Assembly (NCBI GenBank): GCA_903897715.1
Contig: CAIUCS010000166.1
Span: 1 to 35,685 of the forward strand
Direction: 5' to 3'
From: an uncultured Synechococcales cyanobacterium
GTDB taxonomy: Bacteria > Cyanobacteriota > Cyanobacteriia > CAIUCS01
DNA length: 35,685 bases
The notes below the pieces were generated by a model. That model saw nothing but the letters and a program-made list of their open reading frames with translations, was not told where the DNA came from and did no database searches. This document shows positions 8,830 through 16,802 of the stretch, in pieces (position 1 is the first letter of the stretch; every line of letters begins with the position of its first letter). The translations under genes and the position numbers were made by a program.

Positions 8830-8882
8830 CTAGTGAATAATTGTCAGTCCCTCAAGTTTATGTATTTATGTCACTAGTTATT
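8825..8882. terminator. 11-bp inverted repeat between convergent exporter and adaptor genes
   Basis: AATAACTAGTG at 8825-8835 is perfectly complementary to CACTAGTTATT at 8872-8882, separated by 36 nt. The left arm overlaps the exporter stop codon and the right arm lies just past the adaptor stop. The position between two converging genes suggests a bidirectional transcription end. The stem is A+T-rich and the loop long, so it is not a strong intrinsic terminator. It could instead be a relic of an inserted repeat. Confidence 0.35.
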
Positions 8883-8894
8883 AGGGCTAATCTG

Positions 8895-10298
8895 TTAAGT
8901 ACCTATAAATAATCTTGCTTTTCTTAAGATAAAAATAAACATAGATTCTTCATCCGAAATAATGTCAACCTTTACTTCCATTCCAGGTTGGATTTCATAT
9001 TTATTTTCACTTTTGAGCAGAAAAGTTTTTTCAGGTTCAATCACAACCTCAAAATAAGAAGTCTCTGTTGATCCATCTTGAGTTTGATAGATCCCTTGGT
9101 TAGATGCTTTAAGAGTAATGGCATCAGCAGATATGGACATCACTTTTCCCTTAAGAATTCCATAATCTGTATAAGCATAGGCTGAAACTCGCATAACTAC
9201 CTCATGTCCTATTCTGACTTTGCCAACATCTTGGGGAGTTACCCTTGCTTTAACAACTAATGGTTTTTTTTCAGGTGAAATCTGGGCGATAATATCTCCA
9301 AGACGAACAAATTGTCCCTCATTACGAACTCGAAGTTCCAAAATAGTACCACTTACTGGAGCACGAACTAATGTATTTAGTAAGTCATTATTCATCTTTT
9401 GTAAATCTTTCTGAGATTCACTTACTTGGACTTGCAGTTGAGCCTTTTGTTGTAGTAAGGATTCTATCGTTCGTTGTAGTGTTGCAAGACTAGATTCTCC
9501 TTTAGATCTTGATTGTTCAACCTCTCCCTGAGCAACATCCATTGCGGCTTTAGTTGGACTGAGCATTTGTTGAGCGCGTTTTAATCTGGCTATTGCTGCA
9601 AGATAAGCTTGGCGTTTAATTTCTACTTGGATGTTAGCAATAGCACCTTCTATCCTAGCATTTTCATAGGCATCAAATTCAATTTTTGCTGCATCTAAGT
9701 TGGCTTGTGCCTCTTGAACTTCTCTAACAGCTATTGCTTGTTTATCAGAATATTCTCCTTGCACTCGCTTGAATTCTGATTGAGCTGAACGAATTGTCTG
9801 TCTCATTAAATTCTGTTCAGCAATAATCTGTAAATTTAAATCGAACCGCTGTTTTTCTAAGGATTGAATTTGAAACTCTCCATACTCAATGGCTTTTTTC
9901 AATTGAGCGATACCAGTTTGGAGTGGAGTATTATCAATTCGAGCAATAACTTGTCCTAACTCAACTCTTTGAGTTTCCTGTACCTCCAGTGTTTTGATGG
10001 TACCTTCCATGAGTGCTTGTACAATTTTTGTTTCTCCGCTTGGGCGTACTGAAGCAATGGCTTGCACTGTAACAGGGGAAGGCGTGATTGCTGACAAGGC
10101 AACCATAATACCTGTTGTACACAATAAAAAAATACCCCCAATACTAGCCCAATGACTGACTGGGGGGATAAAATCATCTTCATCTAAGGGAGTAACAAAC
10201 CCCTGTTTGCTAAGGCATGCATTTGTTTGAAAATGAGAAGCCTCAGTGGTTGTTTTGTTTGGACTGACAGACAACGTTCTGGAACTTAAGTGAGTCAT
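8895..10298 (-). CDS. HlyD-family periplasmic adaptor subunit
   Basis: A 467-residue membrane-fusion protein linking an ABC exporter to an outer-membrane channel. A cytoplasmic N-terminus of about 47 residues precedes one membrane segment (SIGGIFLLCTTGIMVAL, roughly 51-68). A first lipoyl half follows (VQALMEGTIKTLEVQE), then a long Gln/Glu/Lys/Ala-rich coiled-coil hairpin (about 115-300), the second lipoyl half (LVRAPVSGTILEL) and a beta-barrel region with GMEVKVDI near the end. This order is the HlyD pattern. It lies 51 nt downstream of the leader-peptide gene on the same strand, probably co-transcribed, and converges on the C39 exporter, its likely partner. No TolC-like channel is in the window, so a genomic copy elsewhere is presumably used. 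No good Shine-Dalgarno is seen before ATG 10298. Confidence 0.9.
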   Translation of the reverse strand: MTHLSSRTLSVSPNKTTTEASHFQTNACLSKQGFVTPLDEDDFIPPVSHWASIGGIFLLCTTGIMVALSAITPSPVTVQAIASVRPSGETKIVQALMEGTIKTLEVQETQRVELGQVIARIDNTPLQTGIAQLKKAIEYGEFQIQSLEKQRFDLNLQIIAEQNLMRQTIRSAQSEFKRVQGEYSDKQAIAVREVQEAQANLDAAKIEFDAYENARIEGAIANIQVEIKRQAYLAAIARLKRAQQMLSPTKAAMDVAQGEVEQSRSKGESSLATLQRTIESLLQQKAQLQVQVSESQKDLQKMNNDLLNTLVRAPVSGTILELRVRNEGQFVRLGDIIAQISPEKKPLVVKARVTPQDVGKVRIGHEVVMRVSAYAYTDYGILKGKVMSISADAITLKASNQGIYQTQDGSTETSYFEVVIEPEKTFLLKSENKYEIQPGMEVKVDIISDEESMFIFILRKARLFIGT

Positions 10299-10349
10299 CA
10301 GTTTTGTATGACGGATTATTTTTAACTAAGGTGATTATAGTTAAAAATT

Positions 10350-10613
10350 TTAAGTTACAGCAATACTAGTCACTCCAGTATTCGTTAAAATAGCTTTACC
10401 ATAATTAGGACTTCCAGGATTTAAGTCAAGTTGATAAACATTACCTCGACCTCCCCGAATTTGGACAATAAATCCATAATCGCCGTCAGGATAACTATAT
10501 CTTTGCCCATTACTAAGAAATAAAACACCAGCCGAAATTGCTGATTCCTCTTCAACACTCAGTAACATGAAATCCTGTTGGTCATTCATTTGGAGCAATG
10601 AAACGTCAGTCAT
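10350..10613 (-). CDS. Secreted-peptide precursor with double-glycine-type leader (87 aa)
   Basis: Start chosen at ATG 10613 because a perfect AAGGAGG lies 8 nt upstream; an in-frame TTG 24 nt further out would put that ribosome site inside the gene. Residues 1-29 look like a C39 leader: L18-S19 (-12/-11), E22 (-8), I26 (-4) and A28-G29 (-2/-1), with cutting predicted after G29. The predicted 58-residue product begins VLFLSNGQRYSYPDGDYGF and ends GVTSIAVT. It has nine Gly, five Tyr and no Cys, His or Trp, so it is not a lanthipeptide or disulfide bacteriocin, and no modification enzyme is nearby. It is followed after 51 nt by the HlyD adaptor and is the only nearby candidate substrate for the C39 exporter. 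Possible roles are bacteriocin, signal or biofilm regulator of the EbfG kind. The function is inferred from leader and context only. Confidence 0.8.
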   Translation of the reverse strand: MTDVSLLQMNDQQDFMLLSVEEESAISAGVLFLSNGQRYSYPDGDYGFIVQIRGGRGNVYQLDLNPGSPNYGKAILTNTGVTSIAVT

Positions 10614-10617
10614 ATTA

Positions 10618-10624
10618 AAAACCT
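10618..10624 (-). promoter_or_regulatory. Strong ribosome binding site deciding the peptide start
   Basis: AAGGAGG on the minus strand, about 8 nt before ATG 10613. It is the best Shine-Dalgarno match in this part of the window and fixes the start of the leader-peptide gene. It suggests high translation, as expected for a secreted peptide. Confidence 0.7.
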
Positions 10625-10653
10625 CCTTAAGACTCAAGGTCTATTTTGAAATT

Positions 10654-10659
10654 ACTATA
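10654..10659 (-). promoter_or_regulatory. Possible -10 box of the peptide-adaptor operon
   Basis: TATAGT on the minus strand, one mismatch from TATAAT, about 40 nt upstream of the peptide start. No convincing -35 hexamer is seen 16-18 bp upstream, so an activator may be needed or the call may be chance in A+T-rich DNA. Confidence 0.35.
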
Positions 10660-10732
10660 TCACATCACAAATATTGAATCGAAATTATTTGTTTATTTGA
10701 ACACATCTAAATTTTTAACCAAAAGGTTTCAA

Positions 10733-10887
10733 CTGATTGACTGACAAAACTTCTCAGCCAAAACTCCGTAAGCCCTCACCCTAGCCCTCTCCCGATGGGA
10801 GAGGGAACCGTAGGAGTGGATCGGCTCCCCTCGCCCCCTGAGAGAGGGGTTGGGGGTGAGGGCGTACAACTTTTGTCAGTCAACCAG
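10733..10887. mobile_element. MITE-like palindromic element (about 155 bp)
   Basis: The two ends are inverted copies: CTGATTGACTGACAAAA at the left and, as reverse complement, CTGGTTGACTGACAAAA at the right. Inside them, CCCTCACCCTAGCCCTCTCCC is mirrored by GAGAGGGGTTGGGGGTGAGGG, and a smaller CTCTCCCGATGGGAGAG hairpin is nested within. An 8-bp direct repeat GGTTTCAA lies immediately outside the left end (10725-10732) and one base outside the right end (10889-10896), fitting a target duplication. There is no coding capacity. C-rich fragments near 60-95, 3230-3270 and 11330-11370 look like pieces of related repeats. Confidence 0.65.
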
Positions 10888-10964
10888 GGGTTTCAATGGG
10901 GTGTTGCATCAATGAAAAATGAATTGGCAGCATTCACTTTTGGCAAAAATACACAATCAAAGGG

Positions 10965-11072
10965 TCAGTAAACCATTGAGATTATGGTATTCCCGAACCT
11001 TAAGATAGCAAAACAGTCAATATAAGAAGTAATCTCCCTGATCAAAACGTTAGTTCTCAGTATTACATTCAT
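10965..11072 (-). CDS. Possible 35-aa peptide with strong ribosome site
   Basis: ATG at 11072 is preceded by AAGGAGG with 7-nt spacing, as good a site as that of the leader peptide. The product begins MNVILRTNVLIREITSY and ends GNTIISMVY. There is no double-glycine motif and one Cys, and it is not recognised. It may be a real small peptide, a leader frame, or the remnant of a duplicated and decayed precursor gene, since it sits upstream of the peptide operon on the same strand. Confidence 0.3.
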   Translation of the reverse strand: MNVILRTNVLIREITSYIDCFAILRFGNTIISMVY

Positions 11073-11403
11073 TACATCACCTCCTTGTTGGGCATTAGTT
11101 GTTTGACTCAACGGAGGACGGGAATATGGTGCTAATGCTCTACAAGGAGGCATTTCCAATGAACCGTTACGGGAGCATTACAATACAGGGATTGATGTAA
11201 ACGCCTGTACTTCTAGAATCGTAAATATTTTCTAATCCCTTTAATGGTCTGTTTCACCGAACTGTAAGACTTTAGGTAACCTGAGTTCGGGATTAGCCAA
11301 GGGCTTTAATCGTTGCAAACCTGCTTCACCTCACCCCCCAGTCCCGGTGCTGGTTGGTGAGGGCGACTGAACTTAAATTGAACCTCATTTTAAGGATGAT
11401 TAG

Positions 11404-11737
11404 TCGGTGGCTTTTGATGGGGTTTACTCCCATCTGCGGGATGCTCAAGTGTTTACCTATTTATTGATTCTACTTTCAACTGCTACCTTGATAGCTATAA
11501 TTTTTGAGGCAATGGTGATGCATTTGAGGCAAAAAGCTACCATTGATTGGCACAAGCATCGTGGCTTTTCTGCAACTCAGTTCCCGTCAGCTTCAATTCT
11601 TCTTTACCAACAGAAATTATCTCCTCTTTAGGACAATCTTACCAGAAGCGACTCTCCTCCTGCCTTTGCTTCTGCTGCCAAACGCGAGATGTTAGAGTTT
11701 CATATTGAATTTAGTCGTACTCCTGACACCTCATCAT
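11404..11737 (+). pseudogene. Interrupted hypothetical gene with a hydrophobic segment
   Basis: An open stretch from about 11404 (ATG at 11407 or just downstream) reads VYSHLRDAQVFTYLLILLST, a hydrophobic segment, and stops at 11629-11631. The same frame then stays open to a second stop near 11737 (for example AKREMLEFHIEFSRTPDTSS), with protein-like composition. This suggests one longer gene carrying a nonsense mutation. I do not recognise the family. Confidence 0.3.
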
Positions 11738-11977
11738 AAGACTGGTTCAGCTTTCCACACCACCAAGATTTAAAGAATTAGAGTCACTCTTCCCAACTCA
11801 AATTAAAAGTCAGAAACAAGTTTTTCTGGGAAAAATCTGTTTCAACTTCTATCAAAAAAACGAATTGATTTTCAGTAAAACTAATTCAGTATTTCCTACT
11901 GTCGAAACATTGAATGGTGAGTGAAAAGTTGGTGCTTTCACTTGGAGCAAGACCGAACATGATTCAGTTACCCCAAC

Positions 11978-13903
11978 CTAGGCGGAGACTAATTGCTTAG
12001 AGGGCAGAGTTGTATATTCAGCAACAATTTGACGAAACTCTTCACCTTCAATTGTCTCTTGATCTAACAACAGGTCAACTAACCGATCAATGAGCAACCG
12101 TTGTTCACGAATTATCTGGCGTGCTTGGTGATAACAATGATGGACGATTTCCCTGACCTGATGGTCAATTTGGATGGCAATTTCTTCCGAGTACTCGCTG
12201 CGAGTCCCCAAATCACGACCGAGAAAGATTTCGTTTTGAGATGTTTCCAGTGTGAATAAACCTAGGTCAGACATACCGTAGCGGGTAACCATCTCTCGGG
12301 CTAAATCAGCAACACTACGAATGTCAGAACTAGCGCCAATGGTCACTTCTGCATCACCGAATACTTCCACCTCGGCTGCCCGACCTCCTAGCATAATTGT
12401 AATTTGATCAATCAACCAGGCACGGGTATATAGACCACTATCAATCATATCTTCCCCGTAAAGAGGTTGGGCAAAGCCACCCACCCCCCCGGAACGGGGA
12501 ATAATGGTAACTTTATTCAGTGGCTCAGCATGGGGTAGTAGGGTCATTAATAGGGAATGCCCAATTTCATGATAAGCAATGAGTCGTTTTTTCTTGCTAT
12601 CCAATAGGGGGGTTAAACTTAACCCGACGGTAATTCGGTCAATGGCATCATCTATTTCAACCATAGTGATGGCATCCTTACGGCGACGGGCAGTAAGAAT
12701 TGCTGCTTCATTTAATAGATTAGCCAAATCAGCACCAGAAAACCCTGGAGTACGGCGGGCGATGATGTCTAGTGAAATATCTGTGCCTAATTTTTTATTA
12801 CGGGCGTGGACTTCCAAGATTCCTAAACGCCCCTTTAAGTTAGGTAAGTCTACTGTGATTTGACGATCAAATCGTCCTGGTCGCAGTAATGCCGCATCTA
12901 AAACATCCGGTCGATTGGTGGCTGCAATGACAATAGTGCCAGTGTTTACTTCAAACCCATCCATTTCGGTCAGTAATTGATTGAGGGTCTGTTCCCGTTC
13001 ATCATTGCCGCCTCCAATTCCAGCACCTCGTTGCCGACCAACGGCATCAATTTCATCAATAAAAATTAAACAGGGGGCATTTTCTTTGGCTTTACGGAAC
13101 AAATCCCTGACCCGGGATGCCCCAACTCCCACAAACATCTCTACAAATTCAGAACCAGATACACTGAAAAAAGGAACACCCGCCTCTCCTGCGATCGCCC
13201 TTGCCAATAGGGTTTTCCCAGTTCCGGGTTTCCCGACTAGCAATACCCCCTTAGGAATGCGGGCACCCAATGCGGTAAATTGCTCTGGCTGTTTTAAGAA
13301 AACCACAACTTCTTGAAGTTCTTCTTTGGCTTCAGCAATACCCGCCACATCCTCAAACATCACGCCGGTTTTTGCTTCCATTTGGAATCGTGCTCGGGAC
13401 TTGCCAAAGCTCAAGGCTTGATTGGAGGCATTGGCTGAACGACGGAGTATCATCAGTAGGATACTCACCATTAATACCACTAAAAATAAGTTCAAGAGTA
13501 AGTTGACTGCTGCACTACTATCTGTCGTTCTTTGTACTTCAAAATCAATTGATTTAACTCGGCTCAACTCTACTAATTCCGGGTTTTGAGCCAGCAACAC
13601 CACACTTTTTTCTTCTTTTTCGCCCTTGAGGGTAACTTTAGCAATTTGACGAGTGGGGTCAAACTGGATTTTCTTAACCTGTTGAGTTTCGATTTTACGG
13701 AGTAACTCACTATAACTGATTATATTACTTTCAGTATTTGCCATGGCAGGGTTGCCCATGAATACCCCATGACAAACCACACAACTTGCTATAATTTTTC
13801 CTACTAATTGCCTAAATTGGTTGGCACAAAACGGATTTTTTTGTATCGGAACCCCTACTTGACTAGGTTTTAGATCATCCAACCGAATTTGCATAGTAGA
13901 CAT
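11978..13903 (-). CDS. ftsH: ATP-dependent zinc metalloprotease FtsH
   Basis: A 641-residue membrane-anchored AAA protease that degrades damaged membrane proteins; in cyanobacteria FtsH complexes maintain photosystem II. An N-terminal hydrophobic segment (about 33-55) ends in AMA like a signal-cleavage site, then a lumenal/periplasmic domain, a second membrane segment (about 131-153), Walker A GKPGTGKT at 224-231, Walker B FIDEID with Asp283-Glu284, the second region of homology (about 326-343, ending RPGRFD) and the zinc site HEIGH at 445-449. The length is usual. Two oddities: Walker A has Lys where most FtsH have Pro, and the first hydrophobic segment contains CVVCH (residues 41-45), which matches the c-type heme motif. 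Which of the four cyanobacterial FtsH types it is was not determined. It marks the return of core genes right of the island. Confidence 0.95.
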   Translation of the reverse strand: MSTMQIRLDDLKPSQVGVPIQKNPFCANQFRQLVGKIIASCVVCHGVFMGNPAMANTESNIISYSELLRKIETQQVKKIQFDPTRQIAKVTLKGEKEEKSVVLLAQNPELVELSRVKSIDFEVQRTTDSSAAVNLLLNLFLVVLMVSILLMILRRSANASNQALSFGKSRARFQMEAKTGVMFEDVAGIAEAKEELQEVVVFLKQPEQFTALGARIPKGVLLVGKPGTGKTLLARAIAGEAGVPFFSVSGSEFVEMFVGVGASRVRDLFRKAKENAPCLIFIDEIDAVGRQRGAGIGGGNDEREQTLNQLLTEMDGFEVNTGTIVIAATNRPDVLDAALLRPGRFDRQITVDLPNLKGRLGILEVHARNKKLGTDISLDIIARRTPGFSGADLANLLNEAAILTARRRKDAITMVEIDDAIDRITVGLSLTPLLDSKKKRLIAYHEIGHSLLMTLLPHAEPLNKVTIIPRSGGVGGFAQPLYGEDMIDSGLYTRAWLIDQITIMLGGRAAEVEVFGDAEVTIGASSDIRSVADLAREMVTRYGMSDLGLFTLETSQNEIFLGRDLGTRSEYSEEIAIQIDHQVREIVHHCYHQARQIIREQRLLIDRLVDLLLDQETIEGEEFRQIVAEYTTLPSKQLVSA

Positions 13904-13994
13904 GGTGTTGATTTGAATAGATTCTTTTTTATGGTTATGCCCATAGGAACATAACTCTCCTGTGAATACTATAACCAGTATAACCTGGCATTTT

Positions 13995-15029
13995 TCATCT
14001 GTGGGTCGTCAACAGGTTATTCCCTGATAAATGGTCGATGGCTTGATCTAATACCCTAAAACCATCCATAACCGTTTCAATAACCGCTAATTGTCCCCGT
14101 AATTCAGCAGCTCCCGGAAAACCCTTACAATACCATGTCATGTGTTTCCGAGCCTGACGCACCCCCCGTTCCCCCTTATATGCCCAGAGCATTTCCAGGT
14201 GGTTTCGGGCACATTGTAAGCATTCCACAGGAGTAGGCTTGGGTAACGGTTCACCTGTCTTGAGAAAGTGATCAATTTCGCCAACCAAAAACGGATAACC
14301 CAAAGTGCCTCGGGAACACATCACCCCATCAGCGCCTGTCATTTCTAAACATTCAACCGCCGCAGACACTGAAAAAATATCACCATTGGCAATCACTGGG
14401 ATGGAAAGAATTTCTTTAACCCTGGCTATCCATTCCCAACGTGCCGAACCATTGTATCCTTGAGCCCTGGTACGGGCATGAACCGTAATCATTTGGGCAC
14501 CAGCATCTTCCATGCGCCGAGCAAAGTCCAAAATTGTAATCTCCTGTTCCGTCCAGCCAATGCGAGTCTTCACCGTCACCGGAACATCTACTGATTTTAC
14601 CACTGTCGCAACGATGGCTGCGGCAACATCCGGTTGTCTTAAGAGGGAAGACCCCCCTCCATTTTTGGTGATTTTATTGACCGGACAGCCCATATTAATA
14701 TCGACTGTATCTGCTCCCTCCTCCACAGCCCTCTGGGCAGCCTCCGCTAAAAAGTCAGGGCGACAGTCAAATAACTGAATGCTAACTGGCTTTTCATGGG
14801 GATCAAGCTCCATCAACTTGGGCAACTCTCCCACATAGTGGAGACCAGTGGCGTTGACCATTTCGGTATACATCATGGAGTCAGGGGCATACTTTCTGAC
14901 TAATCTTCGGAACACTAAATCAGTCACCCCTGAAAGGGGAGCCTGAAGTACCCGACTAGAAAGGGAGACTGACCCCAATTTTAGGGGTGGAGCCAGTCGT
15001 GTGCGTAAATTAGGGGAAAGGGGAATCAT
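13995..15029 (-). CDS. dusB: tRNA-dihydrouridine synthase (DusB-like)
   Basis: A 344-residue FMN-dependent TIM-barrel enzyme that reduces uridines in the tRNA D-loop with NADPH. Seen: the N-terminal [19 protein letters not shown] with the FMN-binding start, the catalytic cysteine in [19 protein letters not shown] (Cys115), VTVKTRIGW with the basic substrate residues, [10 protein letters not shown], and the glycine-rich phosphate loop ANGDIFS followed by GVMCSRG. Length and order match DusB. It is 91 bp downstream of ftsH on the same strand; operon membership is uncertain. Confidence 0.93.
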   Translation of the reverse strand: MIPLSPNLRTRLAPPLKLGSVSLSSRVLQAPLSGVTDLVFRRLVRKYAPDSMMYTEMVNATGLHYVGELPKLMELDPHEKPVSIQLFDCRPDFLAEAAQRAVEEGADTVDINMGCPVNKITKNGGGSSLLRQPDVAAAIVATVVKSVDVPVTVKTRIGWTEQEITILDFARRMEDAGAQMITVHARTRAQGYNGSARWEWIARVKEILSIPVIANGDIFSVSAAVECLEMTGADGVMCSRGTLGYPFLVGEIDHFLKTGEPLPKPTPVECLQCARNHLEMLWAYKGERGVRQARKHMTWYCKGFPGAAELRGQLAVIETVMDGFRVLDQAIDHLSGNNLLTTHR

Positions 15030-15062
15030 TAGGGAGAATTATAACCACTTTCGTTAAAACAG

Positions 15063-15368
15063 CTATGCCCCCTGGGATGAAGGCTGACCAGAGATGGTAC
15101 TGACCCTAGGCTGTACATCTGTCAGTTCAACTTCCTTCATTTCAATGTGATTTAATAAAGTAGTCACAAAGGCAAACAATAAAAATGGTAACGAAAGCAC
15201 TAATATTATACCAACTGTAGCCAAGGCGTATATAGGACGAGTTGTACCCATTAAAGCCAAAGCAGCAGCCAAACTCAGAAAAATAACAATTAACCAAACG
15301 ATGATCTGCCCGTAAATGTCCCCAAATGTAAGCGTACAAATAAAGCGATACCGTTGAATCGTATTCAT
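15063..15368 (-). CDS. Small membrane protein of unknown function (101 aa)
   Basis: Two predicted membrane segments (roughly 21-42 and 46-73) and a polar C-terminal tail of about 28 residues (EMKEVELTDVQPRVSTISGQ). GAGAGGGAC a few bases before ATG 15368 can serve as ribosome site. It lies 33 bp upstream of the Dus gene on the same strand and may be co-transcribed with it. An overlapping frame of similar size on the same strand lacks such hydrophobic regularity and is judged a shadow. No family recognised. Confidence 0.65.
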   Translation of the reverse strand: MNTIQRYRFICTLTFGDIYGQIIVWLIVIFLSLAAALALMGTTRPIYALATVGIILVLSLPFLLFAFVTTLLNHIEMKEVELTDVQPRVSTISGQPSSQGA

Positions 15369-15485
15369 GGAAGTCCCTCTCTAAAGCCCTCAGGTTATTT
15401 ATTAGATTAAAGTTTTTATTTGATTCTGACAATTAAAGTAATGGTTCTATACCGTTCGCAACAATGCGTTACATCGGGGCAATTA

Positions 15486-16673
15486 TCAGTCGTTCATTAT
15501 CAGCCTTCTCAGCCGAACCCCCACCCCCGTCCCCAATAAAGCGAAGAAAATCCAAAGCCAGCCATGCAAACTTGTAGAGGCAATTCCGCCGAAGTAAGCG
15601 CCCACATTGCAACCAAAGGCTAACCGAGCCCCGTAACCCATCATTCCTCCCCCGAGCAAGGCTGCCCCAACGGCGGCGACAGAGATAGGGGGGCGTAGGG
15701 ATAATCGTCCAGCTAATGCTGCTGCCATGGCTGCTCCTAAAATAACCCCCAAGTTTGTCAGGGAGGTAAAATCAGACCAGATACTGTTTTTTAATGCTTC
15801 CGCTCCTACCCCCTGGCTCCAAAATTCGCTGGTAGAAGGGTTCCAGCCCAAGGACTGAGCCAGTTTAGCACCCCACAAGGTAAACCCCCAGGTTACTCCC
15901 CAAGGGCGACCAGCGACGAGTAAAGTCAGCCAATTTAGCAGTGCCAGACCAATGGCACCCCCCACCAAAGACCAGGGACCATGGATTAGATTAAGGGGTT
16001 GGGATGGGGGTTTTACAACTGCCGCGGACCGAGTCAGGGATTTGTATCGCCATAGAACCCATCCTAGTAAGGCAAGTAATGAAAGTTGGAGTAAAACCCC
16101 GTACCAACCAAAGCTATTTAATAAGGAAATGGGTGCATGGCGGGGTAAGGATTGCCATAGGGAACTGGTTACACTTTCCCAGAAAGAACCTGCCATGAAA
16201 CTAACCAGGGTAATGCCCATTCCCATGCTGCCAGCCCCTATGGTGTAAAGAGTTCCACAGGCACAACCGCTGCCAAGTTGCATCCCTACTCCAAATAGAA
16301 ACGCACCGATAGCTCCTTGGACTGCGACAGGGGCTAATGCACCCCTCAAGGGACTTGCCCCTAGGGTTCCATGGAGTAAGAAGGGGGCAAAAAGTAAGGT
16401 GGCGATGGATAACATGAGGACTTGTGCCAACATACCATCCACCTCTCCCTGACGAAACCACTTGCGGTAAGCCGAAGCAAAGCCAAAACCAGCATGGTAC
16501 AAGGTAATTCCAAATCCCGCTCCAATTAGGAAGAGACTGCTGTGACGCCAACTGATGGATAACAAATAAACAGTGATACCAAGGGTTATCATTAGGAAAG
16601 ATAACACCACTTTCCCCTGGGGGCGACCCATGGAGGGGTGGAGATTGGGAGAATGGGTTGAGTTGAATGTCAT
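15486..16673 (-). CDS. YeeE/YedE family sulfur-compound transporter
   Basis: A 395-residue polytopic inner-membrane protein with roughly nine or more hydrophobic segments. Two conserved cysteine loops identify the family: GSGCACGTLYTIG in the first half and FGCNVGAYFGG near the C-terminus. These are the duplicated SulP/YeeE-type repeats, in which cysteines relay thiosulfate in the TsuA/YeeE transporters. The family imports thiosulfate or related sulfur compounds; the exact substrate is inference. No TusA-like partner is adjacent. The start is about 130 bp from the divergent radical-SAM gene, so the gap probably holds both promoters. Confidence 0.88.
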   Translation of the reverse strand: MTFNSTHSPNLHPSMGRPQGKVVLSFLMITLGITVYLLSISWRHSSLFLIGAGFGITLYHAGFGFASAYRKWFRQGEVDGMLAQVLMLSIATLLFAPFLLHGTLGASPLRGALAPVAVQGAIGAFLFGVGMQLGSGCACGTLYTIGAGSMGMGITLVSFMAGSFWESVTSSLWQSLPRHAPISLLNSFGWYGVLLQLSLLALLGWVLWRYKSLTRSAAVVKPPSQPLNLIHGPWSLVGGAIGLALLNWLTLLVAGRPWGVTWGFTLWGAKLAQSLGWNPSTSEFWSQGVGAEALKNSIWSDFTSLTNLGVILGAAMAAALAGRLSLRPPISVAAVGAALLGGGMMGYGARLAFGCNVGAYFGGIASTSLHGWLWIFFALLGTGVGVRLRRLIMND

Positions 16674-16802
16674 TGATGATCACATTGGGAGAACTCTCTC
16701 CCAATAGCGTTATTGTTGACTATGGGGTCTAAGTGACTGATAATAGGGAGGATCCATGGCTAATGTTACCATGATCACGCTGACATAAAGGGGAAAGTAA
16801 CT

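Larger units (their letters stand above)
10660..11977. other. Gene-poor accessory zone between the peptide operon and ftsH
   Basis: About 1.3 kb with no intact recognised gene. It contains a 155-bp MITE-like palindrome, a 35-codon frame with a strong ribosome site, an interrupted hydrophobic frame, and another C-rich/G-rich repeat fragment near 11330-11370. From 11740 to 11960 I see only A+T-rich sequence with no coding signal. This looks like the decayed right flank of the island. Confidence 0.6.

Noticed and set aside
10614-10637. Upstream TTG start adding eight residues (MSLKEVFN) to the precursor peptide
   Set aside because: It would place the strong AAGGAGG ribosome site inside the coding sequence; ATG 10613 has ideal spacing.
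10733-10887. CRISPR-like or terminator reading of the C-rich/G-rich palindrome
   Set aside because: There is only one copy with no spacer periodicity, and the matching ends plus flanking direct repeats fit a MITE better.
12981-13316. 111-codon plus-strand frame inside ftsH
   Set aside because: Antisense to the AAA domain of ftsH, which is fully explained by conserved motifs on the other strand.
15142-15432. 96-codon minus-strand frame overlapping the small membrane protein
   Set aside because: The alternative frame at 15063-15368 has two regular membrane segments and a ribosome site; this one is the shadow.
16201-16704. 167-codon minus-strand frame overlapping the YeeE/YedE gene
   Set aside because: Same strand, different frame, no domain; the YeeE frame has conserved cysteine loops.
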